DNA from: PFL42 sp963789825
Lineage (GTDB): Bacteria > Chloroflexota > Anaerolineae > Anaerolineales > E44-bin32
Assembly: GCA_963789825.1 (NCBI GenBank)
Contig: CAWBME010000007.1
Location: 372,001-436,000 of the forward strand
Reading direction: 5' to 3'
Length of the DNA: 64,000 nt
The notes under the pieces are model-generated. The model was not told the origin of the DNA and did not search any database. It saw only the letters and a program-made list of their open reading frames with translations. Numbering within the stretch: position 1 is the stretch's first letter; the number at the start of each line of letters is the position of its first letter. This document shows positions 29,446 to 37,913 of this stretch, in pieces. The translations under genes were made by a program, and so were the position numbers.

Positions 29446-30375
29446 TCAAGCATCCTGTAGGCGCTTGTAGAAGCTGACCGAGCGCTCGACTTCCTGGTAC
29501 CCCAGCCGACGGTGGACCAGCCAGCTGACGTCGTTGTCGACCTCGGTGTCTGACCCCATCTCAAGACAGCCGTGCCGACGTGCCCAGGCTTCCCCCGCCT
29601 GTGCCAACGCCGTCCCCACTCCTTGATGGCGCCACTCCGGCACGACAAACCACCCTTCCAGGTAGCCAACGGGCTGGGTGCGGCATCCCTCCGCCCAGGA
29701 GCGCAGACTGATCTCGAGAAACCCAATCGCCCCGGCCTCAGGGACGCTGGCTACGAAGCACATGTTGCTTTGCGGATCGTCGAGCAAAGCTCGCGCCTCT
29801 CGCCGGTGCAGTTCGATCGGTTCCCTGGGCCACAGCCGTGCCCTCAAGCCGACCCACGCGTCGAGAACGTCCTGCGATGCGGGCTGAACCACAATGCGGG
29901 CACTCGCCTCGGATGTGCGCACGGGAGCCTCCGTGGGCGCAGCCTCCCATCCATGCACGTCGAAGGTTCGGCCCTCCCGGTAGTTGGCGATGGCTCGCCT
30001 GATGTAGGGGATCGTGTTGGGTGGCAGGTCGTCCAGGTCCCGCCACATCAGGTCGTCGCACTTCTCCGGCTCCTGATTGCGCACTTCGCCTTCCCACACC
30101 GGCGCGGCCAGGAAGAAGTCGACGCGCTCATCGTTGGACTTGCGCTGCATCACACCCACGGCACGCAGGTCGCGCTCTCGAATGCGCACCCCCACTTCCT
30201 CTTCGGCTTCGCGCACGGCGGCCTGGTAGACGGTCTCGCCAGAATCCACATGCCCCGCCACGACGCTGTAGTTGCCGTCCTCGTAGCCGGTCTGGAAACG
30301 CCGCAGCATCAGCATCTGCCCTGCTCGCACAAGGAACAGATGGGCGGTGACCGGGACCTTCATTCTCTCGGGCAT
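29446..30375 (-). CDS. Nudix hydrolase fused to AAC(6')-like acetyltransferase
   Basis: 309 aa. Residues 1 to about 145 are a Nudix hydrolase; the Nudix box is G41-x5-E47-x7-R55-E56-x2-E59-E60-x-G62 (GHVDSGETVYQ and REAEEEVGV). Residues about 160-309 are a GNAT closest to aminoglycoside 6'-N-acetyltransferases: ARLWPREPIELHRREARALL, RTQPVGYLEGWFVVPEWRHQ, GVGTALAQAGEAWARRHGCL, EMGSDTEVDNDVSWLVHRRL. A 15-residue Ala/Thr/Pro linker joins them in one uninterrupted frame. Each half has its usual full length, so this looks like a true fusion or a coupling of two adjacent genes. Substrates are unknown; aminoglycoside resistance is not implied without testing. Confidence 0.88.
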   Translation of the reverse strand: MPERMKVPVTAHLFLVRAGQMLMLRRFQTGYEDGNYSVVAGHVDSGETVYQAAVREAEEEVGVRIRERDLRAVGVMQRKSNDERVDFFLAAPVWEGEVRNQEPEKCDDLMWRDLDDLPPNTIPYIRRAIANYREGRTFDVHGWEAAPTEAPVRTSEASARIVVQPASQDVLDAWVGLRARLWPREPIELHRREARALLDDPQSNMCFVASVPEAGAIGFLEISLRSWAEGCRTQPVGYLEGWFVVPEWRHQGVGTALAQAGEAWARRHGCLEMGSDTEVDNDVSWLVHRRLGYQEVERSVSFYKRLQDA

Positions 30376-30508
30376 GCATGCTCTCCTGCGAGGCCCCCAT
30401 GCTCACGACCTGGGGCCCGCGCTCAGTCTGTCAGGCGAACGTCAGGTCTGCGGGTGCAACGCCGCAACCGGTTTGGGTGCACACTCGTAAGTGTGCGTGG
30501 AGGATCGC

Positions 30509-30736
30509 ATGTCTGCAACATCACGACGCAATACCCCGTGGATCCTGTGGCCGTTCGTTGCCATGTGGGATCTCATCGCCTGGATCGTCCAGCTCGCCGG
30601 CCGCCTGTTGGCGGTGCTGTTGGGCGCAATCCTGATGATCCTGGGAGTCCTGCTGTCAATCACGGTGATCGGCGCTTGTCTCGGCGTTCCAGTGGCTGTG
30701 CTCGGGTTCGTGCTGGTGATGCGCGGGTTGTTCTAG
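30509..30736 (+). CDS. Small two-helix membrane protein
   Basis: 75 aa from the ATG at 30509, preceded by GGAGG at 30499-30503 with good spacing; an upstream in-frame ATG at 30491 has no such site. It has a short polar start (MSATSRRNTPW), then hydrophobic segments LIAWIVQLAGRLLAVLLGAI and MILGVLLSITVIGACLGVPV with a final VLGFVLVMRG. No family recognised. It is convergent with the coiled-coil gene; a strong hairpin lies between them. Confidence 0.65.
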   Translation: MSATSRRNTPWILWPFVAMWDLIAWIVQLAGRLLAVLLGAILMILGVLLSITVIGACLGVPVAVLGFVLVMRGLF

Positions 30737-30770
30737 CAGCGCCTCACGTCTCATCGCCCGAAGCCGGAAG

Positions 30771-30797
30771 GGGCTCGAGCCGCATCGGCTCGAGCCC
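30771..30797. terminator. Perfect hairpin between convergent genes
   Basis: An 11-base perfect inverted repeat (gggctcgagcc / ggctcgagccc) with a 5-base loop lies in the gap between the convergent genes ending at 30736 and 30883. There is no U-run, so it would act as a GC-rich or bidirectional terminator if at all. A second perfect hairpin (8-base stem, 3-base loop) at 30875-30893 spans the stop codon of the minus-strand gene. Confidence 0.5.
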
Positions 30798-30882
30798 ATG
30801 TACTGCGCCGACTGCGGCTCCGACGGCTGCCAGCCAGGCGGCGCCAAGCGCGCAGCCTGGCGCGAACCCACAGCCAGGGGGC

Positions 30883-31717
30883 TTAGCCCCCTGCTTCCGG
30901 CTGCGCGCTGGATTCGGCGGGCGTGAGTATCGCCGGCGCAGGCGTGCGCAAGTGCCCGCGGGCGTGCACCAGCAAGCTGACCTGAGCCAGGATCAGCCAG
31001 GCCAGGACCAACGTCGCGGCGATACTGGCGAGATCGATGGTTAGTGGAAGCTGCTCTCGCACCTGCGCCAACCCAGCTGCCGTAGTGGCCAGTCGCTCCG
31101 AAGCCGTCGTTGCCTTGGCAGAGATCCCATCGAGACGCGACTGCATCCTGGTGGTGCGCTCGGTCACCGGCGTGACGACGCTCTCCACCGCCGCCACCTT
31201 CATGTCCTTGATCTCTTGCGCGCCCTGCTTGACCGTGATTCTCCAGATCGACCAGATCCTGCGCAAGAGAGGTCAACTCGGGGGGCAGCGTCGGCACCGA
31301 AACCAGCGGCACGGAGTTGACCGCCTCCAGTGCGCTGTTGAAGGCCAGCGCGCTCTCGCCCAGGCTGCGGGCTGTCTCCAGCCCGGCGCTCACCGAGGGC
31401 AGCAGCTGGTCGCCAAAGATCCGGTTGAGCAACTCGAGCACAGGAGTGCTTTGAGCCAACGTATCTCCTGCGACCGTGACGGTGTCCTCGACCAGAGCGA
31501 CGGCCGCGGATGCCGTGTCCAGCCGCGCCGTCAGGCGCTCGAGCCCGTCGCCGATGCCGCCCACGACGGCCTCCAACCCGCTTACCGTCTTCACCAGTGC
31601 CTCGGTGATCGGGCCATTGGCGCGCCACACCCCGACGATGCCGGCTGCAGCCGCCAGGATGCCCACGACGCACAGTGCAATCACCACGATCGCCAGGATC
31701 CGCTTGAGAGTTCGCAT
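30883..31717 (-). CDS. Membrane-anchored coiled-coil protein of unknown function (frame broken near 31239)
   Basis: ATG at 31717. The N-terminal helix ILAIVVIALCVVGILAAAAG is followed by a long heptad-rich, alanine/valine/leucine region (ALVKTVSGLEAVVGGIGDGL, LVEDTVTVAGDTLAQSTP). After SLAQDLVDLE the frame is lost; removing one base of the doublet at 31239-31240 continues as ITVKQGAQEIKDMKVAAVES, DGISAKATTASERLATTAAG and a C-terminal membrane helix (LASIAATLVLAWLILAQVSL), then an Ala/Pro/Ser tail. Two membrane anchors flanking a coiled coil suggest an envelope-associated protein; nothing more can be said. Confidence 0.65.
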
Positions 31718-31762
31718 TCCGTCCGCCTTTCCGAGTGAGGCGCCTTGGCGCGCCAAATGGGG

Positions 31763-31791
31763 ATTCTACCGCCTCGGCCGTGACCTGACAG
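31763..31791 (-). promoter_or_regulatory. Candidate sigma70-type promoter for the coiled-coil gene
   Basis: On the minus strand, CTGTCA (31786-31791) and TAGAAT (31763-31768) are separated by exactly 17 bases. They match TTGACA at 4 of 6 and TATAAT at 5 of 6 positions. The -10 lies about 45 bases before the ATG at 31717. No other evidence. Confidence 0.45.
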
Positions 31792-31822
31792 GGGGCGCTT
31801 GGGCACGCCAGGGATAGGAGCG

Positions 31823-32303
31823 CTATTTCAAGGAAACCAATTCGCCCCCGGTGATTCGGATCAGGTCCGCCGGGGCAATTGGAAAGACTGCGTTCGGCGT
31901 CCCGGCCGCAGCCCAGATCTCATCGAACGCCAGGAATTCCCGGTCGATGAAGGTGCGCAGCGGCTGATCGTGGCCCAGAGGCGGTACGCCGCCGATCGGG
32001 AAGCCGGTCGCCGCCCGGACGAAGGTCGCATCGGGCTTCTCCACGGGTTCGGACACCCACTCACCCTAATCGGAGCTCGTTGACGCGATTCGCCCCACTC
32101 GTCAGCACCAGATACGGCAAGGCGCTGATCGTCCCGCGGAACACCAACGACTTGACGATTTGCGCCACAGCGCACCCGATGGCGGCCGCCGCCTCCTGGG
32201 CGGTGCGCGTGCTGGCGGGCAGTTCCTGCACCCGGCAGGTCAGCCCGGCGGTCGTCAGCGTATCCTGCACACGCTGCGCGTTGGCGCTCAAGGGTGGCTG
32301 CAT
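31823..32303 (-). CDS. YbaK/EbsC-type aminoacyl-tRNA deacylase (frame broken near 32063)
   Basis: ATG at 32303. Frame one: SANAQRVQDTLTTAGLTCRV, STRTAQEAAAAIGCAVAQIV, KSLVFRGTISALPYLVLTSG, NRVNELRLG, then a stop. The adjacent frame continues SEPVEKPDATFVRAATGFPI, GGVPPLGHDQPLRTFIDREF to the stop at 31823. The KSLVF, G-x-N-R-V and TGF-x-I-G-G-V-x-P blocks are the YbaK signature; such proteins hydrolyse mischarged Cys-tRNA(Pro) or Ala-tRNA(Pro). Removing the base at 32063 restores one frame of about 160 aa, the normal length. Confidence 0.88.
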
Positions 32304-32372
32304 CTCTCGCTCCCAATCAATGGCCGGGCATCGCATTGGCAGGGGCTGCCGGCGAGCCGGTGTCTGAAGAAG

Positions 32373-33059
32373 TCAAGTCACATGCGGCGATAGATCGATG
32401 CGGATCCGGCAGTCATCATCCCCCGCCGCCACGCTGGTGACTACTTCCACACGGACCGATCGGCCGAGGATCTCCTCCCACAACGCCTGATAGAACCCGG
32501 CACCGCAGTAGCAGTAGTCCAGCGGCATGCGCTCGCCAAGTGCGAGCGCATCGCGGAGACGCGGACAATGGCAATAGAGTGCGCGGCGGTGGTCCGGATC
32601 CGTGGAGCTCAGGTACTCCAACAGGCTACCGCTCTTGGGCATCTTGGTCGCTTCGACGGTGCTGCCGTTCAGCGTCCCTGCCAGACCCCAGCCGTTCGCC
32701 TTGACAATGTCGACGACCTTGGCCTCCAGGGCAAGGTCGCGGCGCAAGAACTCGAGGTACTGCGCCTGCAGCATGCAGTGCGCCCACACCAGGTCGCCGC
32801 TGGCGGCATAGGCCTGCCGGATCGGCGCCAGGAGCTCGGCTGGATAGCGGCAGGCGCAACCCGCCAGCACCAAGCGGCACTGCTGTGTGCCGGCGAGAGT
32901 CCCGAGCTCCGCAAGAGTCCGGCGCGTCCATGCGGAGGCACTGGTCGAATTGGATACCCCAAGTCCTGCGATCAGCTGCCGGGCCGCCTCGGTGCCCAGT
33001 TCCCGCTCCAGGCTCGACTGCAGCCTTCCCTGCCAGATCTGCTCGAACTCCATCGCCAT
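32373..33059 (-). CDS. Cysteine-rich protein with V4R-like C-terminal region
   Basis: About 228 aa. Cysteines are spread in pairs: AGCACRYPAELL, AHCMLQAQYLEFL, CHCPRLRDALALGE and YCYCGAGFYQALWEEILGR. The end, GRSVRVEVVTSVAAGDDDCR followed by IRIDL, resembles the heme/metal-binding tail of 4-vinyl-reductase-type or DUF6144-like proteins (C-x-C ... Y-C-x-C-G-x-G-F). I cannot name a function. Metal or heme binding is inferred from the cysteines. The start (33059 or 33053) is uncertain. Confidence 0.6.
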   Translation of the reverse strand: MAMEFEQIWQGRLQSSLERELGTEAARQLIAGLGVSNSTSASAWTRRTLAELGTLAGTQQCRLVLAGCACRYPAELLAPIRQAYAASGDLVWAHCMLQAQYLEFLRRDLALEAKVVDIVKANGWGLAGTLNGSTVEATKMPKSGSLLEYLSSTDPDHRRALYCHCPRLRDALALGERMPLDYCYCGAGFYQALWEEILGRSVRVEVVTSVAAGDDDCRIRIDLSPHVT

Positions 33060-33135
33060 TCGCCGTCCTCGCTGCCCATCCGCGCAGTCGATTTGGCCTG
33101 CCTCTCGACTGCGCAACCGTGAGTCTACAGGCTAT

Positions 33136-33669
33136 TCACTCCGGCGGCAGATCCACCACCATCGTCCAGGAGCCGTCGACTTCGGCGTGCACAACAAACC
33201 CGGCCCGCCGATACAGCCGCGCGGCCGGGTTATCCCTTTCGACGCTCAGGCTGATGCTCCGAATCCCTTGCCGCTTTGCTTCGGTCAGCAACGAGGCGAT
33301 CAGCGCAGCCCCAATCCCCTTGCGGCGTGCCTGCGCACGGACACCGATCCCCATTTCTGGCGTCTGGCCGTCGATGAATCCATACGAGTGCTGTTCAGGG
33401 GTCCAGAACCGCAGCCACGCCGCGCCTGACGGTGCGCCATCCTTCGTCTGCGCGACCAACGCCAGGTCACCCTCCCTACCCCAGCCAGCCAGCAGGTGGG
33501 CCAAGTCCGGCCGCGCGAGACCCTCCGCCAGGCTTGGCCGGGGGCTGTCAGGCCGCCAGTAGGCGGCCTCAACCAGCATCTCCTGTAGGAAGCCAAGGTC
33601 GGTGAACGATGCCGGGCGGATGACGAAGTGCGGTCCGAGATCGCCTGCCAAGTGCTTTGCCTCATCCAT
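33136..33669 (-). CDS. GNAT family N-acetyltransferase
   Basis: 177 aa from the ATG at 33669, selected over a longer start because the extension is not protein-like. IGVRAQARRKGIGAALIASL is the acetyl-CoA loop (R-x-x-G-x-G/A), and RSISLSVERDNPAARLYRRA followed by GF is the GNAT C-terminal signature. YGFIDGQTPEMG precedes the loop. Substrate unknown. Confidence 0.9.
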   Translation of the reverse strand: MDEAKHLAGDLGPHFVIRPASFTDLGFLQEMLVEAAYWRPDSPRPSLAEGLARPDLAHLLAGWGREGDLALVAQTKDGAPSGAAWLRFWTPEQHSYGFIDGQTPEMGIGVRAQARRKGIGAALIASLLTEAKRQGIRSISLSVERDNPAARLYRRAGFVVHAEVDGSWTMVVDLPPE

Positions 33670-33746
33670 TGGGCCACGATCGGACGCTGGAACGTGGCCA
33701 GACGCAACCCGCTGACCGCGGCCCACTCAACCCGGGGCCCTTGTCC

Positions 33747-34340
33747 TCAGGCTTGCCGGACATACCCAGTGTGCAGGCTTGCGGGCTGTGATCCCTCCGG
33801 CTTCGGCCGGATGGAAACGTACAGATCGATCTCGGGGCCGCGCCGCCGCAGGCTGCGCTCGTCATGATACTCAAAGTCATCGATCTCACCGGAGGGCAGA
33901 TAGTCCGATGTCGGCAACCAATGCAGATAGACATGCCGCTTGGCGGCGGCAATGGCGACCGGCCAGCCTGCCTTGTGCCGCGGCCGGATGGGGAAGACGG
34001 CGTATGTGCCAACCGGGATGACCAGGGCCAGCCGGCCTTCCGGCAGCGGGCCGATCTCCGTCACGACCTCACCAAGGAAGTAGGTGAACGCACCACTCTC
34101 GGCGTCATGTCCCTTGCTGGCGGCGACAACCGCCCAGGGATCCCGTCTGTGCGGCACCGGCGCTTCGCTTCGGGCACGGGCGAACGCTTCACCCAGAACA
34201 GGAACATCCCGGTACACCTCGCGGATACTGGTGCGGAGTTCGAGCCCCACGGCCAGGATCGGCGCCGGGAGATCCAGAATGGTCGGCGGGACCTGGCGAA
34301 TGTCATGCGCGAGGAAGCGGGCCGCGAAATCCATCAGCAT
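33747..34340 (-). CDS. GyrI-like / AraC-effector-binding domain protein
   Basis: 197 aa. Residues around ALVIPVGTYAVFPIRPRHKA, HVYLHWLPTSDYLPSGEIDD and FEYHDERSLRRRGPEIDLYV match the SOUL/GyrI-like effector-binding domain (PF06445 or the related PF14526). The opening region (residues 1-80) resembles the strand-helix half of the same fold. There is no DNA-binding HTH, so it is a stand-alone ligand-binding protein rather than a regulator. Confidence 0.75.
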   Translation of the reverse strand: MLMDFAARFLAHDIRQVPPTILDLPAPILAVGLELRTSIREVYRDVPVLGEAFARARSEAPVPHRRDPWAVVAASKGHDAESGAFTYFLGEVVTEIGPLPEGRLALVIPVGTYAVFPIRPRHKAGWPVAIAAAKRHVYLHWLPTSDYLPSGEIDDFEYHDERSLRRRGPEIDLYVSIRPKPEGSQPASLHTGYVRQA

Positions 34341-34450
34341 GGCAGCTCCTCCTGCGATCGAGGTCGGAGAACCAGGTCTACCATCGGTACCACCACCCCC
34401 CGGGCAAGGTGGACCCGACTGGCTCGGTTGCCTCTCGGCGCTAGGGGAGA

Positions 34451-35485
34451 TCAGCCGGCCGGCGGGTTCGTTCGGATGCGCTCAACGCGCGCCGCGAGCG
34501 TCCCCTCCTGGTCGTGCAGAATGCGGATGCCCTGGCGGATGACCTGCTGCACGCCGAGGTCGTCGGGATCGCTTGCCCAGGCCGGGGAGGTCAGGCCAAA
34601 TTCAACCTCGAAGTCCGCATAGCTCACCCGCAACGAGACAACATCGCCCCACGTCTCGCGACGCATGGCCGCAGGCTCTCCAAACTGCCGCACCCACGTC
34701 GTGTCCTCCATGAAAGCGAGCGGATCCCGGCAGAGCAGCACGAGGTCAATGTCGGAGTCGGGCCGCGCCTCGCCGCGCGCAAAGGAGCCGACAAGTGCCG
34801 CGCCTACCGCGCCCGGGCAAGATCGCCACCAGAGCGTAACGGCATCGATCAACGCTTGAGCGTCGTCCCAGGCCGCCAAAGTTGGCATGCGCCTCAGCGC
34901 CTCAGATCTCGGAAACACCCTCCCCGTGCGCTCTGTGTAGATGCGGTACTCGTCGCCAAAGGCCTCGAGCATCATACGCTCCTCGCGGGGCACACGGACG
35001 GCGTACAGCAGAGCAAACGCAGCCATCATCGACCATCCCCCGATCCAGTTCTGGACCAACAGCGGCTGAGCGATCGTCCACAGCCAGAACCCGGCGTAGA
35101 TCGGGTGGCGGATGCGGGCGTACGCGCCCTCGGTCACCAGCGCGTGATGCTCCAGGATGTCCAGTTTGGGGGACCAGTTGCGCCCGAGGCTGCCATACGC
35201 CCAGCGCAGCCAGGTCAGCGATCCTGCGAACAGCAAGGAGCCCAGCGCCACCGCCCAGCCCGGCAGCGAGTAGTCATAGTCCGCCAACCGGGAGGTGAAG
35301 ATCACGAGCAAAGGAAGCACCTGCCAGGCGATGAAGGTGAGGAAGTCAAGCGCAGCGTCCGCCGGGCGGGTTCTGGCGGCAGTCGCCCGGCTTCGCCTGA
35401 AGCGCCGCATGTGAGGCCCATAGATCAGCGCGTAGTACAACAGGAGGCCTATCAGGAAGGCAAGTTCACCTGGCTGCTCAGGCAT
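34451..35485 (-). CDS. ICMT-like methyltransferase fused to a nucleotidyltransferase
   Basis: 344 aa. Residues 1 to about 195 form a membrane methyltransferase of the isoprenylcysteine/phospholipid type with several helices and the motif TEGAYARIRHPIYAGFWLW (residues 118-136), then EERMMLEAFGDEYRIYTERT. Residues about 200-340 form a polymerase-beta-like nucleotidyltransferase: LVGSFARGEARPDSDIDLVL, with Asp245 and Asp247 as metal ligands. An internal ATG at codon 200 (34888), just where the methyltransferase normally ends, could start a separate protein, so this may be two genes without a stop between them. The surrounding region shows no frame breaks. Confidence 0.75.
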   Translation of the reverse strand: MPEQPGELAFLIGLLLYYALIYGPHMRRFRRSRATAARTRPADAALDFLTFIAWQVLPLLVIFTSRLADYDYSLPGWAVALGSLLFAGSLTWLRWAYGSLGRNWSPKLDILEHHALVTEGAYARIRHPIYAGFWLWTIAQPLLVQNWIGGWSMMAAFALLYAVRVPREERMMLEAFGDEYRIYTERTGRVFPRSEALRRMPTLAAWDDAQALIDAVTLWWRSCPGAVGAALVGSFARGEARPDSDIDLVLLCRDPLAFMEDTTWVRQFGEPAAMRRETWGDVVSLRVSYADFEVEFGLTSPAWASDPDDLGVQQVIRQGIRILHDQEGTLAARVERIRTNPPAG

Positions 35486-36014
35486 GGGTCGATTCTGCGG
35501 GGCTGGCCGGCGCCGATGGGGACACGCGATGCAGATCGCGCAAGGCGACCACCGCCAGCCGCTCTGCCAGCCGGCGCAGATCCCGCTCGCCAGCCCACGG
35601 CGGCAGCCCGTGCAGCAGCAGCATCATGCGGATCATCCATGGATGGCGCCGCAGCCGCAGGCGCAGGAAGGTCAGGATCTCGTCGGGCTTGCGCAACGGA
35701 TGGGCGCGGGCTGTGAAGCTGTCTGAGCCAATCTGCATCACGACGGCAGGCTCCGCAACCAAGTTGCGATACCAGTCTGCCAGCTCCCCGCGCGCCGAGC
35801 CAACGTAGATCACGCCGTCAAGCTCCTCATACTGGAGCGGCGTCTTGCGCGGGAGCCCGGTCTTGCGCCCCATGGTCGTCAAGACCAAGCCGAGCCGCCG
35901 ACCGCGGCCGAACTCGAAGGCGCGTACGGCGCGGGGGTTGTTACGACGCAGCAATCGCCAGAGAGCAGAGGGATCGTTCCTCGGTTCGCGGCCGCCACCC
36001 ATTCTGGTCTCCAT
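35478..36014 (-). CDS. Deazaflavin (F420)-dependent nitroreductase family protein
   Basis: 178 aa. LVLTTMGRKTGLPRKTPLQY is the classic T-T-x-G-R-K-T/S-G-x-x-R-x-x-P-L block of the DDN family, followed by VIYVGSARGELADWYRNLVA (D-W-Y-R-N-L). Two basic/hydrophobic stretches at the C-terminus could contact the membrane or cofactor. The 3' end overlaps the ICMT-like gene by 8 bases, so they are likely co-transcribed. A second family member sits at 11258-11689. Confidence 0.88.
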   Translation of the reverse strand: METRMGGGREPRNDPSALWRLLRRNNPRAVRAFEFGRGRRLGLVLTTMGRKTGLPRKTPLQYEELDGVIYVGSARGELADWYRNLVAEPAVVMQIGSDSFTARAHPLRKPDEILTFLRLRLRRHPWMIRMMLLLHGLPPWAGERDLRRLAERLAVVALRDLHRVSPSAPASPAESTHA

Positions 36015-36633
36015 CTAGATACGGCGATCCCTTGCTCAGGAGCAGGCTCCCCTTGCGGCTGGGCCGGCGGGGCCCAATCCATCTTAGGTCGAGCCCCCAG
36101 CACCGGTCAAGCCCGTGGTTGCGCCGGGGGAGATGGGGCGCCCTTCCGTCGCTGCCCGCCCTCGCCGGCGCCGCCCAGACACAATGGCAGGGGACCCCTG
36201 CTGCATCCAGCTCGATCTCAAGGACTTTCGGGAACACTCCCAGGCTCCGCCTCACGAAAGACCACCTCCGCTCGGCCCGGGCAATCCTGCGAGCACGCAA
36301 GGAGCGTCGATGACAGCACGGCAAACCCCTGAGCCCATCCAGTGGGTTTCGGAGCTCCTTTCCCCCGCTGTGGGCGGAGGCTGCCGAGACGTGTGAAGAT
36401 GGATGCCGTCGCTCTCGCTGCTGCCCATCCGTGCCGCCCCCGGCAAAGAACACGCCGCGCTCGCTGCGGGGTACTCCCTGCGTTCCGCCGGCAAGCCTCG
36501 ACTAGGACAGAGCGTCACCCAGCACATGCGCACGCCACAGCGGCGCATCGCAGCACCGTCTGTCATGGGAATGAAGCCCAAGGTTGATCCCAGCCGACAC
36601 GCCCACAACCAGGTCGGCCTGGGGAGGTCGCGT
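36015..36633. other. Intergenic region without recognisable gene
   Basis: Translations in all six frames are arginine/proline/serine-rich and show no family block. No strong promoter or repeat noticed. Confidence 0.4.
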
Positions 36634-37335
36634 TCAAGGAAGTACGGCGCCATCCGTCGCGCCGTGGTCGGTGTCGAGGTCGTAGCGCAGCTCGAGTTCG
36701 TGGTAGCGATCGATGACCGCCTGCGTCGACCGATCGGCGGCGAGCTCCAATCGATCGCAGTCCGGCTGTGGCTCGAGGCTGCGCAATTCCTGCCGGACCT
36801 CGCACGCCGCGGCCAGGGCGATCTGCGCATGCCCCTCCTCATGGGCTTCCAGCGCGGTGATGTAGCGCCTCCAGGTCCCCACCAGTTCGGGATCCGCCTC
36901 GCTCGGTGGATCCCAGCGCGGCAGGTGCATGCGGATGTCGACCCGCACCCGCTCCCGTCCGAGGGCGCACGCGTCGATCCGCTCGACGAAGGGGTACGAC
37001 CAGCGGATCTCCCAACTGGTGAAGGCATCCCAGGCCTGGCCGCTCGGATCGCGGTACCGCTGCGGCGCAATGGATGCCCGGATTTCATCAAGGCTGTTGC
37101 CGCGCACGCGGTAGGTCTCCCGGCTGCGTCGCACAAGCAGATCGAGCTTCGGGTCACAGGCAGGCTGCACCAGCGGCGTGCTCGTCGGGAGCGCCAAGTC
37201 TGCGGGTTCGGTGTATGGCCGGCATGCACCCAGTCCGGCCAACAGGCCAAGTCCGAGGAGCAGCCATGCCCTCCTGACGCGACCGGGCAGCGCATGCCCG
37301 GGCGACGTCCGTTCAGGCGCAGCTCCGCGGGCCAT
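36634..37335 (-). CDS. DUF922 lipoprotein, putative zinc peptidase
   Basis: 233 aa from the ATG at 37335. The signal peptide WLLLGLGLLAGLGAC carries a lipobox (L-G-A-C), so the domain is exported and lipid-anchored. The DUF922 core is visible: RETYRVRGNSLDEIRASIAP, AWDAFTSWEIRWSYPFVERI, VDIRMHLPRWDPPSEADPEL, and ITALEAHEEGHAQIALAAAC, whose H-E-x-x-H predicts a zinc-dependent hydrolase. The upstream in-frame extension to 37587 is arginine-rich and excluded. Confidence 0.87.
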   Translation of the reverse strand: MARGAAPERTSPGHALPGRVRRAWLLLGLGLLAGLGACRPYTEPADLALPTSTPLVQPACDPKLDLLVRRSRETYRVRGNSLDEIRASIAPQRYRDPSGQAWDAFTSWEIRWSYPFVERIDACALGRERVRVDIRMHLPRWDPPSEADPELVGTWRRYITALEAHEEGHAQIALAAACEVRQELRSLEPQPDCDRLELAADRSTQAVIDRYHELELRYDLDTDHGATDGAVLP

Positions 37336-37913
37336 TCTTCTCCGCTTTCTCGCGCCCCAGGTCCAGCACGGCCTTGGTCTCGATCGCCCTGGAGGCGATG
37401 ACCGCGGTGAGCCGCAGAGGGCGTTCATGCCGCGTGTCCGCCGTCGCACCCATTCTCGCCCTGCTTCACGGCAGCAACCCCGATGTAGCTCGACGGGTGA
37501 GCCCTTGGGCGCGCACGCCGGCCGCACACCGGCTACTTCCGGAAGCGGCAGAGCGTGTGCCGGCCAGCGAAAGGCTCCGCAGCGCAAGGCGATGAACGGC
37601 CCAGCGCCGAAAACCAGCTGGTCTCAATCGTCGCTGCCGACGCGCTCGCCGCAAGCCCGCCGCCGGCGATCGCCGATCGCCAGCGCGGTGAGAGGCCGCC
37701 GACCGAGAAGTGCCTGGGGACCTCCGCCACGACCAGGCACCGGTCAACGTGGGCCTCGAACGCCTCTTGCCGAGATCACACGGTTCGCGGCTGCTGATGC
37801 GAGGCAATCTCAGTCCTTCGATCGGCAGAGCCTGCCACTGGGCAGGCACTCCCTGACTCCGTGCCGCACGCCACCCGAATGTCCCCTGGGACCTTGCTGA
37901 TGAACGTGCTTTC
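37336..37913. other. Intergenic region without recognisable gene
   Basis: No family-like translation in any frame. It ends at the hairpin-rich element described next. Confidence 0.4.

Noticed and set aside
29572..31044. 490-codon + strand ORF
   Set aside because: Antisense to the Nudix-AAC(6') gene and the small membrane protein region; no domain-like content.
34514..35716. 400-codon + strand ORF
   Set aside because: Antisense to the ICMT-like/nucleotidyltransferase gene; no recognisable motif.
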